Below, piece after piece: positions 24,877 through 33,287 of a DNA stretch of 64,000 bases. A program made the position numbers and the translations under genes. Where the stretch lies: NCBI RefSeq assembly GCF_014649495.1, contig NZ_BMTD01000014.1:1-64000 (forward strand), read 5' to 3'. The notes below the pieces were generated by a model. It saw nothing but the letters and a program-made list of their open reading frames with translations. It made no database searches and had not been told where the DNA came from. The number at the start of each line of letters is the position of its first letter. Position 1 is the first letter of the stretch. The stretch comes from Streptomyces filipinensis (GTDB taxonomy: Bacteria > Actinomycetota > Actinomycetes > Streptomycetales > Streptomycetaceae).

Positions 24877-25508
24877 CCGAGTCCCCCATCCGACTGCTCC
24901 TCGCCGACGACCACCCGGTGGTGCGGGCCGGCCTGCGTGCCGTGCTGGAGACGGAGGCCGGTATGACGGTGGTGGCCGAGGCGGCCACCGCCGAGGACGC
25001 CGTGGCCCGTGCCGCCGCGGGCGGGATCGACGTCGTCCTGATGGACCTCCAGTTCGGCAGGGGCATGAACGGCGCCGAGGCCACCGCCGCCATCACCGCT
25101 CGCCCGGGTGCTCCCCGCGTCCTGATCGTGACGACGTACGACACCGACGCCGACACCCTGGCCGCCATCGAGGCCGGGGCCACCGGCTACCTCCTCAAGG
25201 ACGCCCCGCCCGAGGACCTGGCCGCGGCCGTGCGCACCGCCGCGGCCGGCCGCACCATCCTCGCCCCCGTGGTCGCCGACCGGCTCCTGGACCGGCTGCG
25301 CGCCCCCGCGACCGCCCTGACCCGGCGTGAGACCGAGGTCCTCACCCTGGTCGCCGAGGGCCTGTCCAACCAGGCGATCGGCGCCCGGCTGCACCTCACC
25401 GAGGGCACCGTCAAGTCCCATCTGGCCCGGGTCTACGCCAAGCTCGGCGTCGAGTCCCGCACCGCCGCCGTCGCCACCGCCACGGACCTCGGCCTCATCC
25501 GCCGCTGA
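24873..25508 (+). CDS. Response regulator, NarL/FixJ type
   Basis: A 211-residue regulator: receiver domain (1-120) with the acidic pair DDH at 12-14, phospho-acceptor Asp58 in VVLMDLQ, and the conserved Thr and Lys (TTYDT; LLKD); a C-terminal LuxR/NarL helix-turn-helix (about 148-205) with LTRRETEVLTLVAEGLSN and TVKSHLARVYAKL. It is coupled to the kinase by a four-base overlap. Its probable target is the divergent ABC promoter region (23434-23601). Confidence 0.93.
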   Translation: MTESPIRLLLADDHPVVRAGLRAVLETEAGMTVVAEAATAEDAVARAAAGGIDVVLMDLQFGRGMNGAEATAAITARPGAPRVLIVTTYDTDADTLAAIEAGATGYLLKDAPPEDLAAAVRTAAAGRTILAPVVADRLLDRLRAPATALTRRETEVLTLVAEGLSNQAIGARLHLTEGTVKSHLARVYAKLGVESRTAAVATATDLGLIRR

Positions 25509-25543
25509 GCCGGTCCCGGCCCCCGGCCCCCCTACTGGGTAAA

Positions 25544-25557
25544 GGAATCGTTTCCTC
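25544..25557. promoter_or_regulatory. Inverted repeat ahead of the MHS transporter
   Basis: AGGAA-TCGT-TTCCT is a perfect 5-bp inverted repeat 12 bases before the transporter ATG, in a short 60-base intergenic region. It may be an operator, or it may sequester the AGGAA sequence in mRNA. Confidence 0.35.
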
Positions 25558-25568
25558 CGTCGCCGGGC

Positions 25569-26903
25569 ATGTACCGCCGCATGGGACGACAACACTGGAA
25601 GAAGATCTGGGTCGGTTCGGCGGGCAACATGGTCGAGTGGTTCGACTGGTTCGTGTACGCGAGCTTCGCCACCTACTTCGCCGGCGCGTTCTTCCCGAGC
25701 GGCAATCCCACCGCCCAGCTCATGAACACCGCCGGCATCTTCGCCGTCGGGTTCTTCATGCGGCCCGTGGGCGGCTGGCTGCTCGGCCGGGTCGGGGACC
25801 GCAAGGGCCGCAAGGCGGCGCTGACGCTGACCGTCACGCTGATGTCGGCGTCGGCGATCCTCATCGCCGTCGCCCCGACCTACGCGGTCGCCGGGTACGG
25901 CGGCGCGTTCGTGCTGCTCGTAGCGCGCCTGCTGCAGGGCCTGTCGGTGGGCGGCGAGTACGCGGCCAGCGCCACCTACCTGACCGAGGCCTCGGACCCC
26001 AGGAGGCGCGGGTTCGCCTCCAGCTTCCAGTACGTCTCCATGACCGCCGGCCAGATCGCCGGTCTCGGCCTGCTGATCGTCCTGCAGCGCACCATGTCGG
26101 ACAGCGCGCTGCACAGCTACGGCTGGCGCATCCCGTTCGTCGTCGGTGCGCTCGGCGCCGCCGTCATCTTCTATCTGCGGCGCAGCATGCTGGAGACCGA
26201 GGTGTACGAGGAGGACGACTCGCACGCCGAGGAGCGCGGCACCCTGCGCGCCCTGTGGGCGCACAGGCGGGAGGCGTTCCTGGTCATCGCCCTGACCATG
26301 GGCGGCACCGTCGCGTACTACACGTACACCACCTATCTGACCAAGTACCTGTCCAACTCGGCCGGCCTGTCCAAGCAGACGGCGACGCTCGTCTCCTTCA
26401 CCGCGCTGATCGTCTTCGCCTGCCTGCAGCCCCTCGCGGGCGCCCTGTCCGACCGGATCGGCCGGCGCCCCCTGCTGATCACCTTCGCGGTCGGCTCCAC
26501 CCTCCTCACCGTGCCGGTCATGACCCTGCTCAGGCACGTGGACGGCTACTGGCCGGCCCTCGGACTCGCCCTGCTGGCGCTGGTCGTCGTCACGGGCTAC
26601 ACCTCGATCAACGCCTGTGTGAAGGCCGAGCTGTTCCCGACCGGCGTCCGCGCGCTCGGCGTCGCCCTGCCGTACGCCCTCGCCAACGCCCTGTTCGGCG
26701 GCACCGCCGAGTACATCGCCCTGTGGTTCAAGAAGGCCGGGACCGAGTCCGGCTTCTACTGGTACGTGGCGGGCTGTGCCGCCGTATCCCTTGTGGTGTA
26801 CGTCACCATGCGGGAGACCAAGGACCTGGACCTGAGCCGGGCGAGGGCCGGTCGGGAAGCCGGAGCAGGCTCCGGGGAGTCCACCCTGACGCCCGCATCC
26901 TGA
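25569..26903 (+). CDS. MFS transporter of the metabolite:H+ symporter (MHS) family
   Basis: A 444-residue, 12-TM carrier resembling KgtP/ShiA/PcaT. It has the MHS start GNMVEWFDWFVYASFATYF, motif GRVGDRKGRKAAL near 75, VARLLQGLSVGGEYAASATYL near 116 and ALSDRIGRRPLL near 290. Family members import dicarboxylates, 2-oxoglutarate, shikimate or aromatic acids with protons. The substrate here is unknown, though 2-oxoglutarate-type acids are common for this subgroup. ATG 25569 or 25581 may be used. A GC hairpin (26918-26947) follows the stop and leads into the cimA leader. Confidence 0.9.
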   Translation: MYRRMGRQHWKKIWVGSAGNMVEWFDWFVYASFATYFAGAFFPSGNPTAQLMNTAGIFAVGFFMRPVGGWLLGRVGDRKGRKAALTLTVTLMSASAILIAVAPTYAVAGYGGAFVLLVARLLQGLSVGGEYAASATYLTEASDPRRRGFASSFQYVSMTAGQIAGLGLLIVLQRTMSDSALHSYGWRIPFVVGALGAAVIFYLRRSMLETEVYEEDDSHAEERGTLRALWAHRREAFLVIALTMGGTVAYYTYTTYLTKYLSNSAGLSKQTATLVSFTALIVFACLQPLAGALSDRIGRRPLLITFAVGSTLLTVPVMTLLRHVDGYWPALGLALLALVVVTGYTSINACVKAELFPTGVRALGVALPYALANALFGGTAEYIALWFKKAGTESGFYWYVAGCAAVSLVVYVTMRETKDLDLSRARAGREAGAGSGESTLTPAS

Positions 26904-26946
26904 GACGACCGGTGAGCCGGGGGCGGGGCTGTGCCAGACTGCCCCC

Positions 26947-27080
26947 GTGCTCTCGTTCGCCATGATTATGGGCAGCAGGCGCGCCGGTCCGCAGTGACCA
27001 CCTCGTACGACCAGGTGCGGGTGGCCACCGTCGTCCTCGACCCGCGCGCAGACCTCTCGCACCCGCGAGGGGTTTTTTCG
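26947..27080 (+). promoter_or_regulatory. Candidate attenuator leader of cimA with a small upstream ORF
   Basis: An intrinsic terminator lies 110 bases before cimA: stem CCTCTCG/CGAGGGG (27053-27072) followed by six Ts, exceptional for this genome. Upstream, GCGGGTG (27017-27023) can pair with ACCCGC at 27040-27045 or, alternatively, with CACCCGC at 27060-27066, which forms the loop and 3' arm of the terminator. A short ORF (GTG 26947 or ATG 26962 to TGA 26997; tail MIMGSRRAGPQ) precedes these stems. A second GTG overlaps its TGA and reads VRVATVVL. This is the layout of a ribosome-controlled attenuator. Confidence 0.65.
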
Positions 27081-27188
27081 TTTTCCGGCCCACCCACAGC
27101 CGGGAGCGGAGCGCGAGGGACCATTGGGGGGACGGTGGAGCCGGTCATTCCGGTAAGACCGAAGATCCACAACAGGAGCCTTGAGACC

Positions 27189-28799
27189 ATGACCGAGACG
27201 GCAACCAGCGAGCTCGACGACTCGTTCCACGTCTTCGACACCACGCTGCGCGACGGCGCGCAGCGGGAGGGCATCAACCTCACCGTCGCGGACAAGCTCG
27301 CCATCGCACGGCACCTGGACGACTTCGGCGTGGGCTTCATCGAGGGCGGCTGGCCCGGCGCGAACCCTCGCGACACCGAGTTCTTCGCCCGCGCGCAGGC
27401 CGAGATCGCCTTCAAGCACGCCCAGCTGGTCGCCTTCGGCGCCACCCGTCGTGCCGGGGCGAAAGCCGCCGAGGACCCGCAGGTCAACGCCCTGCTGGAG
27501 TCCGGCGCCCCGGTGATCACCCTGGTCGCCAAGTCCCACGACCGGCATGTGGAACTGGCGCTGCGCACCACCCTGGACGAGAACCTGGAGATGGTCCGCG
27601 ACACCGTCTCGTACCTGAAGGACCAGGGCCGCCGGGTCTTCGTGGACTGCGAGCACTTCTTCGACGGCTACCGCGCCGACCCCGAGTACGCGAAGGCCGT
27701 CGTCCGTACGGCCTCCGAGGCGGGCGCGGACGTCGTCATCCTCTGCGACACCAACGGCGGCATGCTGCCCGCCCAGGTCCACGCCGTCGTCTCCACCGTC
27801 CTCGCCGACACCGGCGCCCGGCTCGGCATCCACGCCCAGGACGACACCGGCTGTGCGGTCGCCAACACCCTCGCCGCCGTCGACGGGGGCGCCACCCACG
27901 TCCAGTGCACGGCCAACGGCTACGGCGAGCGCGTCGGCAACGCCAACCTCTTCCCGGTCGTCGCGGCCCTGGAGCTGAAGTACGGCAAGAAGGTGCTGCC
28001 CGAGGGCAAGCTCCGCGAGACGACCCGCATCTCGCACGCCATCGCCGAGGTCGTCAACCTCACCCCGTCCACCCACCAGCCGTACGTCGGTGTCTCCGCC
28101 TTCGCGCACAAGGCCGGCCTGCACGCCTCCGCGATCAAGGTCGACCCGGACCTGTACCAGCACATCGACCCCGCGCTGGTCGGCAACACCATGCGCATGC
28201 TGGTCTCCGACATGGCGGGCCGCGCCTCCATCGAGCTGAAGGGCAAGGAGCTCGGCGTCGACCTGGGCGGCGACCGCGCGCTGGTCGGCCGCGTGGTCGA
28301 GCGGGTGAAGGAACGCGAGCTGAAGGGCTACACGTACGAAGCCGCCGACGCCTCCTTCGAACTGCTGCTGCGCACCGAGGTCGAGGGCAGGCCGCTGAGG
28401 TACTTCGAGGTGGAGTCCTGGCGGGCCATCGTCGAGGACCGCCCCGACGGCACCCACGCCAACGAGGCCACCGTCAAGCTGTGGGCCAAGAGCGAGCGGA
28501 TCGTCGCCACGGCCGAGGGCAACGGCCCCGTCAACGCCCTCGACCGCGCCCTGCGGGTGGCCCTGGAGAAGATCTACCCGCAGCTCGCCAAGCTGGAGCT
28601 GGTCGACTACAAGGTCCGCATCCTGGAGGGCAAGCACGGCACCTCCTCCACCACCCGGGTCCTGATCTCCACCTCGGACGGCTCCGGCGAGTGGTCGACC
28701 GTCGGTGTCGCCGAAAACGTCATCGCCGCCTCCTGGCAGGCCCTGGAGGACGCCTACACCTACGGGCTGCTGCGGGCGGGCGTGACGCCGGCCGAGTAG
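27189..28799 (+). CDS. cimA: (R)-citramalate synthase
   Basis: Condenses pyruvate with acetyl-CoA to citramalate, the threonine-independent entry to isoleucine synthesis. The 536-residue protein has the DRE-TIM metallolyase start FDTTLRDGAQREGINLT and the EGGWPGANPRD segment typical of CimA rather than LeuA. The metal/acceptor motif is GIHAQDDTGCAVAN near 217, followed by a C-terminal LeuA_dimer regulatory domain from about 390 that usually binds isoleucine. ATG 27189 has AGGAG eleven bases upstream. LeuC, present at the window end, acts next on citramalate in this route. Confidence 0.93.
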   Translation: MTETATSELDDSFHVFDTTLRDGAQREGINLTVADKLAIARHLDDFGVGFIEGGWPGANPRDTEFFARAQAEIAFKHAQLVAFGATRRAGAKAAEDPQVNALLESGAPVITLVAKSHDRHVELALRTTLDENLEMVRDTVSYLKDQGRRVFVDCEHFFDGYRADPEYAKAVVRTASEAGADVVILCDTNGGMLPAQVHAVVSTVLADTGARLGIHAQDDTGCAVANTLAAVDGGATHVQCTANGYGERVGNANLFPVVAALELKYGKKVLPEGKLRETTRISHAIAEVVNLTPSTHQPYVGVSAFAHKAGLHASAIKVDPDLYQHIDPALVGNTMRMLVSDMAGRASIELKGKELGVDLGGDRALVGRVVERVKERELKGYTYEAADASFELLLRTEVEGRPLRYFEVESWRAIVEDRPDGTHANEATVKLWAKSERIVATAEGNGPVNALDRALRVALEKIYPQLAKLELVDYKVRILEGKHGTSSTTRVLISTSDGSGEWSTVGVAENVIAASWQALEDAYTYGLLRAGVTPAE

Positions 28800-28812
28800 C
28801 CACAGTGGAGGC

Positions 28813-29262
28813 ATGAGCACACAGGCGAGTGACCTCCTGTCCCGGGCCCGCGTGGCGACCCGGCTGCCGGCCGGCGACCTGGAGCGGGCCCGGCGCTTCT
28901 ACGCCGAGAAGCTCGGCCTCGCGCCGGTGGACGAACGCCCCGGCGGGCTGCTGTACCGATGCGCGGGCGTGGACTTCGTCGTGTTCCGCTCCACCGGCAC
29001 CTCGCCGGGCACCTTCACCCAGATGGCCTTCGAGGTGGACGACCTCGACGCGGTGGTGGCGGAGCTGCGGCGCCGGGGCGTGGTCTTCGAGGAGGTCGAC
29101 GTGCCCGGCATTCGCACCCGCGACGGCATCGCCGAGATCGAGGGCAACTACCCGAGCAAGGGCGCGCGCGGGGAGCGGGGTGCCTGGTTGCGGGACAGCG
29201 AGGGCAACCTGCTGGGCATCGGCCAGCCGGTCCGCGGGTCGTCGGCGCCCTTCCTCCGCTAG
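28813..29262 (+). CDS. VOC-superfamily (glyoxalase/bleomycin-resistance fold) protein
   Basis: A 149-residue protein with paired beta-alpha-beta-beta-beta modules: RLPAGDLERARRFYAEKLGL at the start and FEVDDLDAVVAELRRRGVVFEE in the middle, ending with the metal-ligand-type segment AWLRDSEGNLLGI. It is a small metal-binding dioxygenase, lyase or binding protein of unknown substrate. It follows cimA by 13 bases with GGAGG before its ATG and may be cotranscribed with it. No clear metabolic link is visible. Confidence 0.88.
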   Translation: MSTQASDLLSRARVATRLPAGDLERARRFYAEKLGLAPVDERPGGLLYRCAGVDFVVFRSTGTSPGTFTQMAFEVDDLDAVVAELRRRGVVFEEVDVPGIRTRDGIAEIEGNYPSKGARGERGAWLRDSEGNLLGIGQPVRGSSAPFLR

Positions 29263-29317
29263 GGCCCTTCTTCCGGATGGGGCCGGCCGCGGCGACGGCG
29301 CCCTCCGGCGCCGGGGC

Positions 29318-29920
29318 TCAGGGCGCCCGCCAGATGTTGTCGAAGGCCACGTTCTCGATCCGCCGCCGCTCGCGCACCGCTTCCAGCTCGGTCACCGCGT
29401 CGCCGACCGCCACCAGGACGGTGACGACCGCCTCGTCGCCGGGTTCGGGTGCGGCCGGGCGGTCGTCCGGGATGCCCAGGGTGGAGGCGAGCCCCGCCAG
29501 GACGGGCTCGTGGGACCACCACCGGTCGGCCGCGTGCCGGCGGGCCGGGGTGTCGGCCGTGGGGTCGTCCCGGTCGCGCAGGGCGAGCCAGCGCCGGCGC
29601 TTCCCGGTCAGCTGCCCCTCGGACTCCAGGACGTCCCGGTAGGCCGTGGCCAGCCCCTGCCCGCGCCGCCACAGCCAGTCCTCGACCGTCTCGTACGGCT
29701 CCTTGCGCACCAGAGCCGCCCCGGCCTCGTCCAGCAGCCGGTCGCCCGTGGTCAGCACCGGTCCCGGCACGATCCGCCCGCCCTCCAGGGTGAGCGCCCG
29801 GGCGCCGAGGAGGTCGACCAGCTCGGCCCCGGCCAGCGCCAGTGACAGGTCCCCCTGCTCGACGGGCTGCTCGCGGGGAACGTCCAGGCTGACGAGGAAC
29901 AGGTCCTGCGGTGTGGTCAT
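29318..29920 (-). CDS. GPP34 (Golgi phosphoprotein 3-like) family protein
   Basis: A 200-residue cytosolic protein. The start TTPQDLFLVSLDV, LALAGAELVDLL and the all-helical remainder match the GPP34 domain that in eukaryotes binds phosphoinositides at the Golgi. Actinobacteria, Streptomyces especially, have many paralogues of unknown role, perhaps membrane-surface associated. TAGGAG lies four bases before the ATG. It stands alone, convergent with the VOC gene; a GC-rich hairpin (29296-29313) lies between the two stops. Confidence 0.85.
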   Translation of the reverse strand: MTTPQDLFLVSLDVPREQPVEQGDLSLALAGAELVDLLGARALTLEGGRIVPGPVLTTGDRLLDEAGAALVRKEPYETVEDWLWRRGQGLATAYRDVLESEGQLTGKRRRWLALRDRDDPTADTPARRHAADRWWSHEPVLAGLASTLGIPDDRPAAPEPGDEAVVTVLVAVGDAVTELEAVRERRRIENVAFDNIWRAP

Positions 29921-30228
29921 ACTCCTACCATGGGCCGCAGGGGGCCGGAGCGCAGCACGGCACCCGCGTTCCGCGTCGCGTGGGCCGTCCCCGGCCGGCC
30001 GGGCCGTCGCTCCCCGCACGGGCCGCTTCTGGGACCAGGTGAACGTGGCGGAGGTCCTGGCGGGCAGCCGAGGGTGAGGGTCCGCGCCGTGGACCAGCCG
30101 TCGACTCCCCACGCTGTGTCGCCCTTCCCGGAATGTCTGACGTGGTGTCTTGACGGGTCTGGGGGCCGTTAGTTAACTCACGGCGTGATCTAAGCCATGA
30201 GTGAACCATGACAGCCGAGGGAAGGTCC
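29921..30228. other. Intergenic region before the GH3 gene
   Basis: About 300 bases without a convincing gene; short open frames lack ribosome binding sites and family features. A promoter-like pair, TTGACG (30150-30155) and TTAACT (30173-30178) with a 17-base spacer, lies about 50 bases before the glucosidase start. It overlaps the palindrome AGTTAACT (30171-30178), which could be an operator. Confidence 0.5.
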
Positions 30229-33200
30229 ATGCCAAGAACCGCCCTGCTCGTCTCCGGGGCCTTGCTCGCCGCCCTGCTGCCCCTGGCCGCCGCCCACGCG
30301 GCCGACGACCCCGCGCCGGCCACCGTCGACCGCTTCGAGGGCGAGGTCCCCTTCGCCTCCCAGCCCGCCGACGGCATCTTCACCTGGGGGAGCGACACCG
30401 ACGACCCGCCCGCCCTCCACCTCACCGACCGCGCCGACGCCCCCGAGGGCGCCAAGGTCCTCACCGGCACCTACGACATCAGCGGCTACGGCGGCTTCAC
30501 CCACGACTTCGCCGCCGACCGGCCCGCCCACGACTGGTCGGCCCACCAGGGCATCCGCTTCTGGTGGGAGGGCCGGGACGACGGCCGGAAGATCGCCTTC
30601 GAGATCAAGGACGGCGGAGCGAACGGCGAGGCCTCGGAACTGTGGACGACGTCCTTCACCGACGACTTCACCGGCTGGAAGCGGATCGAGATCCCCTTCA
30701 CGGACTTCGTCTACCGCACCGACTACCAGCCCGTCGGCGGCATCGACCACGTCCTCGGACTGACCGGGATGTGGGGGTACGCGGTCACTCTCCCGGCCGG
30801 CACCAAGGGCGACTTCGCCATGGACGACGTCGAGCTGTACGGCAGGGCCGACCAGTCGCTGCGCGCCTCCGTCAGCACCGACGCGCCCGTCTACCCGGTC
30901 AGCCAGGGCGGCACCGCCAGGGTGACGGTCACGCTGGCCACGACCGGCGACCGGCCCGTCGACGACCCGGTGACGGTCACCTACACGACCGGGGGCGGCA
31001 CCGCCACCGCCGGCCGGGACTACTCCCCGGTCTCCGGCACCCTCACCTTCCCGGCCGGCACCGCGTCCGGAGCCTCGCGGACCATCGAGGTGCCCACCCG
31101 GAGGGTCCGGGCCGCCGCGTCCGCGAAGACCATCCCGCTGAAGCTCACGGTCACCGGAGCCAGGGCACCCGCCGAGACCCCGCAGATCGTCGTCGACGCA
31201 CACGGACTGCCGTATCTGAACGCGGAGTTGCCGGTGCGAAGGCGCGTCGCCGACCTGCTCTCCCGCATGTCCCCGGAGGAAAAGGCCGGGCAGATGACCC
31301 AGGCCGAACGGGGCGCCGTCGGCAGCGGGGGTGACATCGCCGCGTACGACCTGGGCTCGCTGCTGTCCGGCGGCGGCTCCACGCCCACGCCCAACACCCC
31401 CGAGGCCTGGGCGCGGATGATCGACGGCTTCCAGCTCCGCGCCCGGGCGACCCGCTTCCAGATCCCGCTGATCTACGGCGTCGACGCGGTCCACGGCCAC
31501 AACAACCTGGCCGGCGCCACGATCATGCCGCACAACATCGGCATCGGCGCCGGCCGCGACCCCCAACTCGCCGAGAAGACCGGCGCGGTGACCGCCGCCG
31601 AGGTCCGCGCCACCGGCATCCCCTGGGACTTCGCGCCCTGCCTGTGCGTGAGCCGTGACGAACGCTGGGGCCGCTCCTACGAGTCCTTCGGCGAGGACCC
31701 GGCCCTCGTGCAGTCCATGGAGACCGTGATCCAGGGCCTGCAGGGCCGGGCCGACGGCCGGGACCTGAGCCGCGACGACAAGGTGCTGGCCACCGCCAAG
31801 CACTTCGCCGGCGACGGCGGCACCGAGTACGGCTCCTCCACCACGGGCACCTACACGATCGACCAGGGCGTCACCAAGGTCACCCGGCGGCAGCTGGAGG
31901 ACATCCACCTGGCGCCGTACGCGACGGCCGTCCGGCGGGGCGTCGGCACGGTCATGCCGTCGTACTCCTCCCTGGACATCGCCGGCGACGGCCGGGGCGC
32001 GGTGAAGATGCACGCCCGCGGCGACATGATCGACGGCGTGCTCAAGGACCGGATGGGCTTCGACGGCTTCGTCATCAGCGACTGGAACGCCATCGACCAG
32101 CTCCCCGGCGACTACGCCGCCCACGTCCGTACGGCGGTGGACGCGGGCGTCGACATGATGATGGTGCCGTACTCCTACAAGGACTTCAGCTCGACGCTCG
32201 TCGACGAGGTGAAGGCGGGCCGGATCAGCGAGCGGCGGATCGACGACGCCGTCTCCCGCATCCTCACCCGGAAGTTCGAGCTCGGCCTCTTCGAGCACCC
32301 GTGGGCCGACACGTCCGGCGCCGCCGCCATCGGCTCCCCGGCCCACCGGGCGGTCGCCCGCCGGGCGGCCGCCGAGTCGCAGGTGCTGCTGAAGAACAGC
32401 GGCGGGCTGCTGCCGCTCAGGAAGAGCGAGAAGGTGTACGTCGCCGGGTCCGACGCCGACGACCTCGGCAACCAGACCGGCGGCTGGACCCTCACCTGGC
32501 AGGGCGCGTCCGGCACCCACACCCGGGGCACGACCATCCTGCAGGGCATGCGCGAGGCCGGCGGGGACGTCACCTACTCCAAGGACGCCTCGGCCCCGAC
32601 GGACGGCTACGACGTCGGCGTGGTCGTGGTCGGCGAGACCCCGTACGCCGAGGGCGTCGGCGACGTCGGCAACGGGCACTCTCTGCAGCTGTCGGCGGCC
32701 GACCGGGCGGCCGTGGACAAGGTGTGCGCGGCCATGAAGTGCGCGGTGCTGATCGTCTCCGGCCGTCCCCAGCTGATCGGCGACCGCCTCGGCGGGATCG
32801 ACGCGCTCGTGGCCTCCTGGCTGCCCGGCACCGAGGGCGAGGGCGTCGCCGACGTCCTCTACGGCACGCGCCCCTTCACCGGGCAGCTCCCCGTCACCTG
32901 GCCGAGGTCCGAGTCCCAGCTGCCGATCAACGTGGGCGACGCGTCGTACGACCCCCAGTTCCCCTACGGCTGGGGCCTGACCACGCTCACCGGCGTCCCG
33001 CGCGGCGGTACGGCCACCCTGCACGCCCTCGCCGTGGCGGCCGCCGCGGCCGAGCGCAAGGGTGCCGGCCGGGCCGGCCGTGCGCTGGTCGCCAAGGCGC
33101 GGCTGCTCGTCCAGCAGAAGGCCGGCGAGCGGATGACGGAGGCGGTCGCGAAGCCCTTCGCCGACGCCGACCACCTGCTGCTGACCGGCCGGTACGGAAA

Positions 33201-33240
33201 GGCGGTGGAGAAGCTGATCGAGGCATACCGGGCCGTGTAG
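30229..33240 (+). CDS. Secreted multidomain GH3 beta-glucosidase/exo-glucanase
   Basis: A 1003-residue extracellular glycoside hydrolase. A signal peptide covers residues 1-25 (cut after AHA). Next come a CBM11-like beta-sandwich (about 28-215: RFEGEVPF, DFTGWKRIEIPFTDF), a Calx-beta-like domain (about 220-320), then GH3 N- and C-domains. The nucleophile is Asp618 in GFVISDWNAIDQ; KHFAGDGG carries the conserved substrate-binding Lys-His. The end (about 930-1003) is a helical FIMAH-like module. It should release glucose from beta-glucans outside the cell. ATG 30229 has AGGGAAGG close upstream, better than ATG 30208. Confidence 0.92.
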   Translation: MPRTALLVSGALLAALLPLAAAHAADDPAPATVDRFEGEVPFASQPADGIFTWGSDTDDPPALHLTDRADAPEGAKVLTGTYDISGYGGFTHDFAADRPAHDWSAHQGIRFWWEGRDDGRKIAFEIKDGGANGEASELWTTSFTDDFTGWKRIEIPFTDFVYRTDYQPVGGIDHVLGLTGMWGYAVTLPAGTKGDFAMDDVELYGRADQSLRASVSTDAPVYPVSQGGTARVTVTLATTGDRPVDDPVTVTYTTGGGTATAGRDYSPVSGTLTFPAGTASGASRTIEVPTRRVRAAASAKTIPLKLTVTGARAPAETPQIVVDAHGLPYLNAELPVRRRVADLLSRMSPEEKAGQMTQAERGAVGSGGDIAAYDLGSLLSGGGSTPTPNTPEAWARMIDGFQLRARATRFQIPLIYGVDAVHGHNNLAGATIMPHNIGIGAGRDPQLAEKTGAVTAAEVRATGIPWDFAPCLCVSRDERWGRSYESFGEDPALVQSMETVIQGLQGRADGRDLSRDDKVLATAKHFAGDGGTEYGSSTTGTYTIDQGVTKVTRRQLEDIHLAPYATAVRRGVGTVMPSYSSLDIAGDGRGAVKMHARGDMIDGVLKDRMGFDGFVISDWNAIDQLPGDYAAHVRTAVDAGVDMMMVPYSYKDFSSTLVDEVKAGRISERRIDDAVSRILTRKFELGLFEHPWADTSGAAAIGSPAHRAVARRAAAESQVLLKNSGGLLPLRKSEKVYVAGSDADDLGNQTGGWTLTWQGASGTHTRGTTILQGMREAGGDVTYSKDASAPTDGYDVGVVVVGETPYAEGVGDVGNGHSLQLSAADRAAVDKVCAAMKCAVLIVSGRPQLIGDRLGGIDALVASWLPGTEGEGVADVLYGTRPFTGQLPVTWPRSESQLPINVGDASYDPQFPYGWGLTTLTGVPRGGTATLHALAVAAAAAERKGAGRAGRALVAKARLLVQQKAGERMTEAVAKPFADADHLLLTGRYGKAVEKLIEAYRAV

Positions 33241-33287
33241 GTCCGCCCGAACGCCCCCGTGCGGGAGGCTTCGGGTAGCTTCGAAGC

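Noticed and set aside
24069..28820. A 1583-codon open frame on the minus strand
   Set aside because: It lies antisense across the histidine kinase, response regulator, transporter and cimA genes and is rich in Arg/Gly/Val/Leu with no domain; it is a GC-bias shadow.
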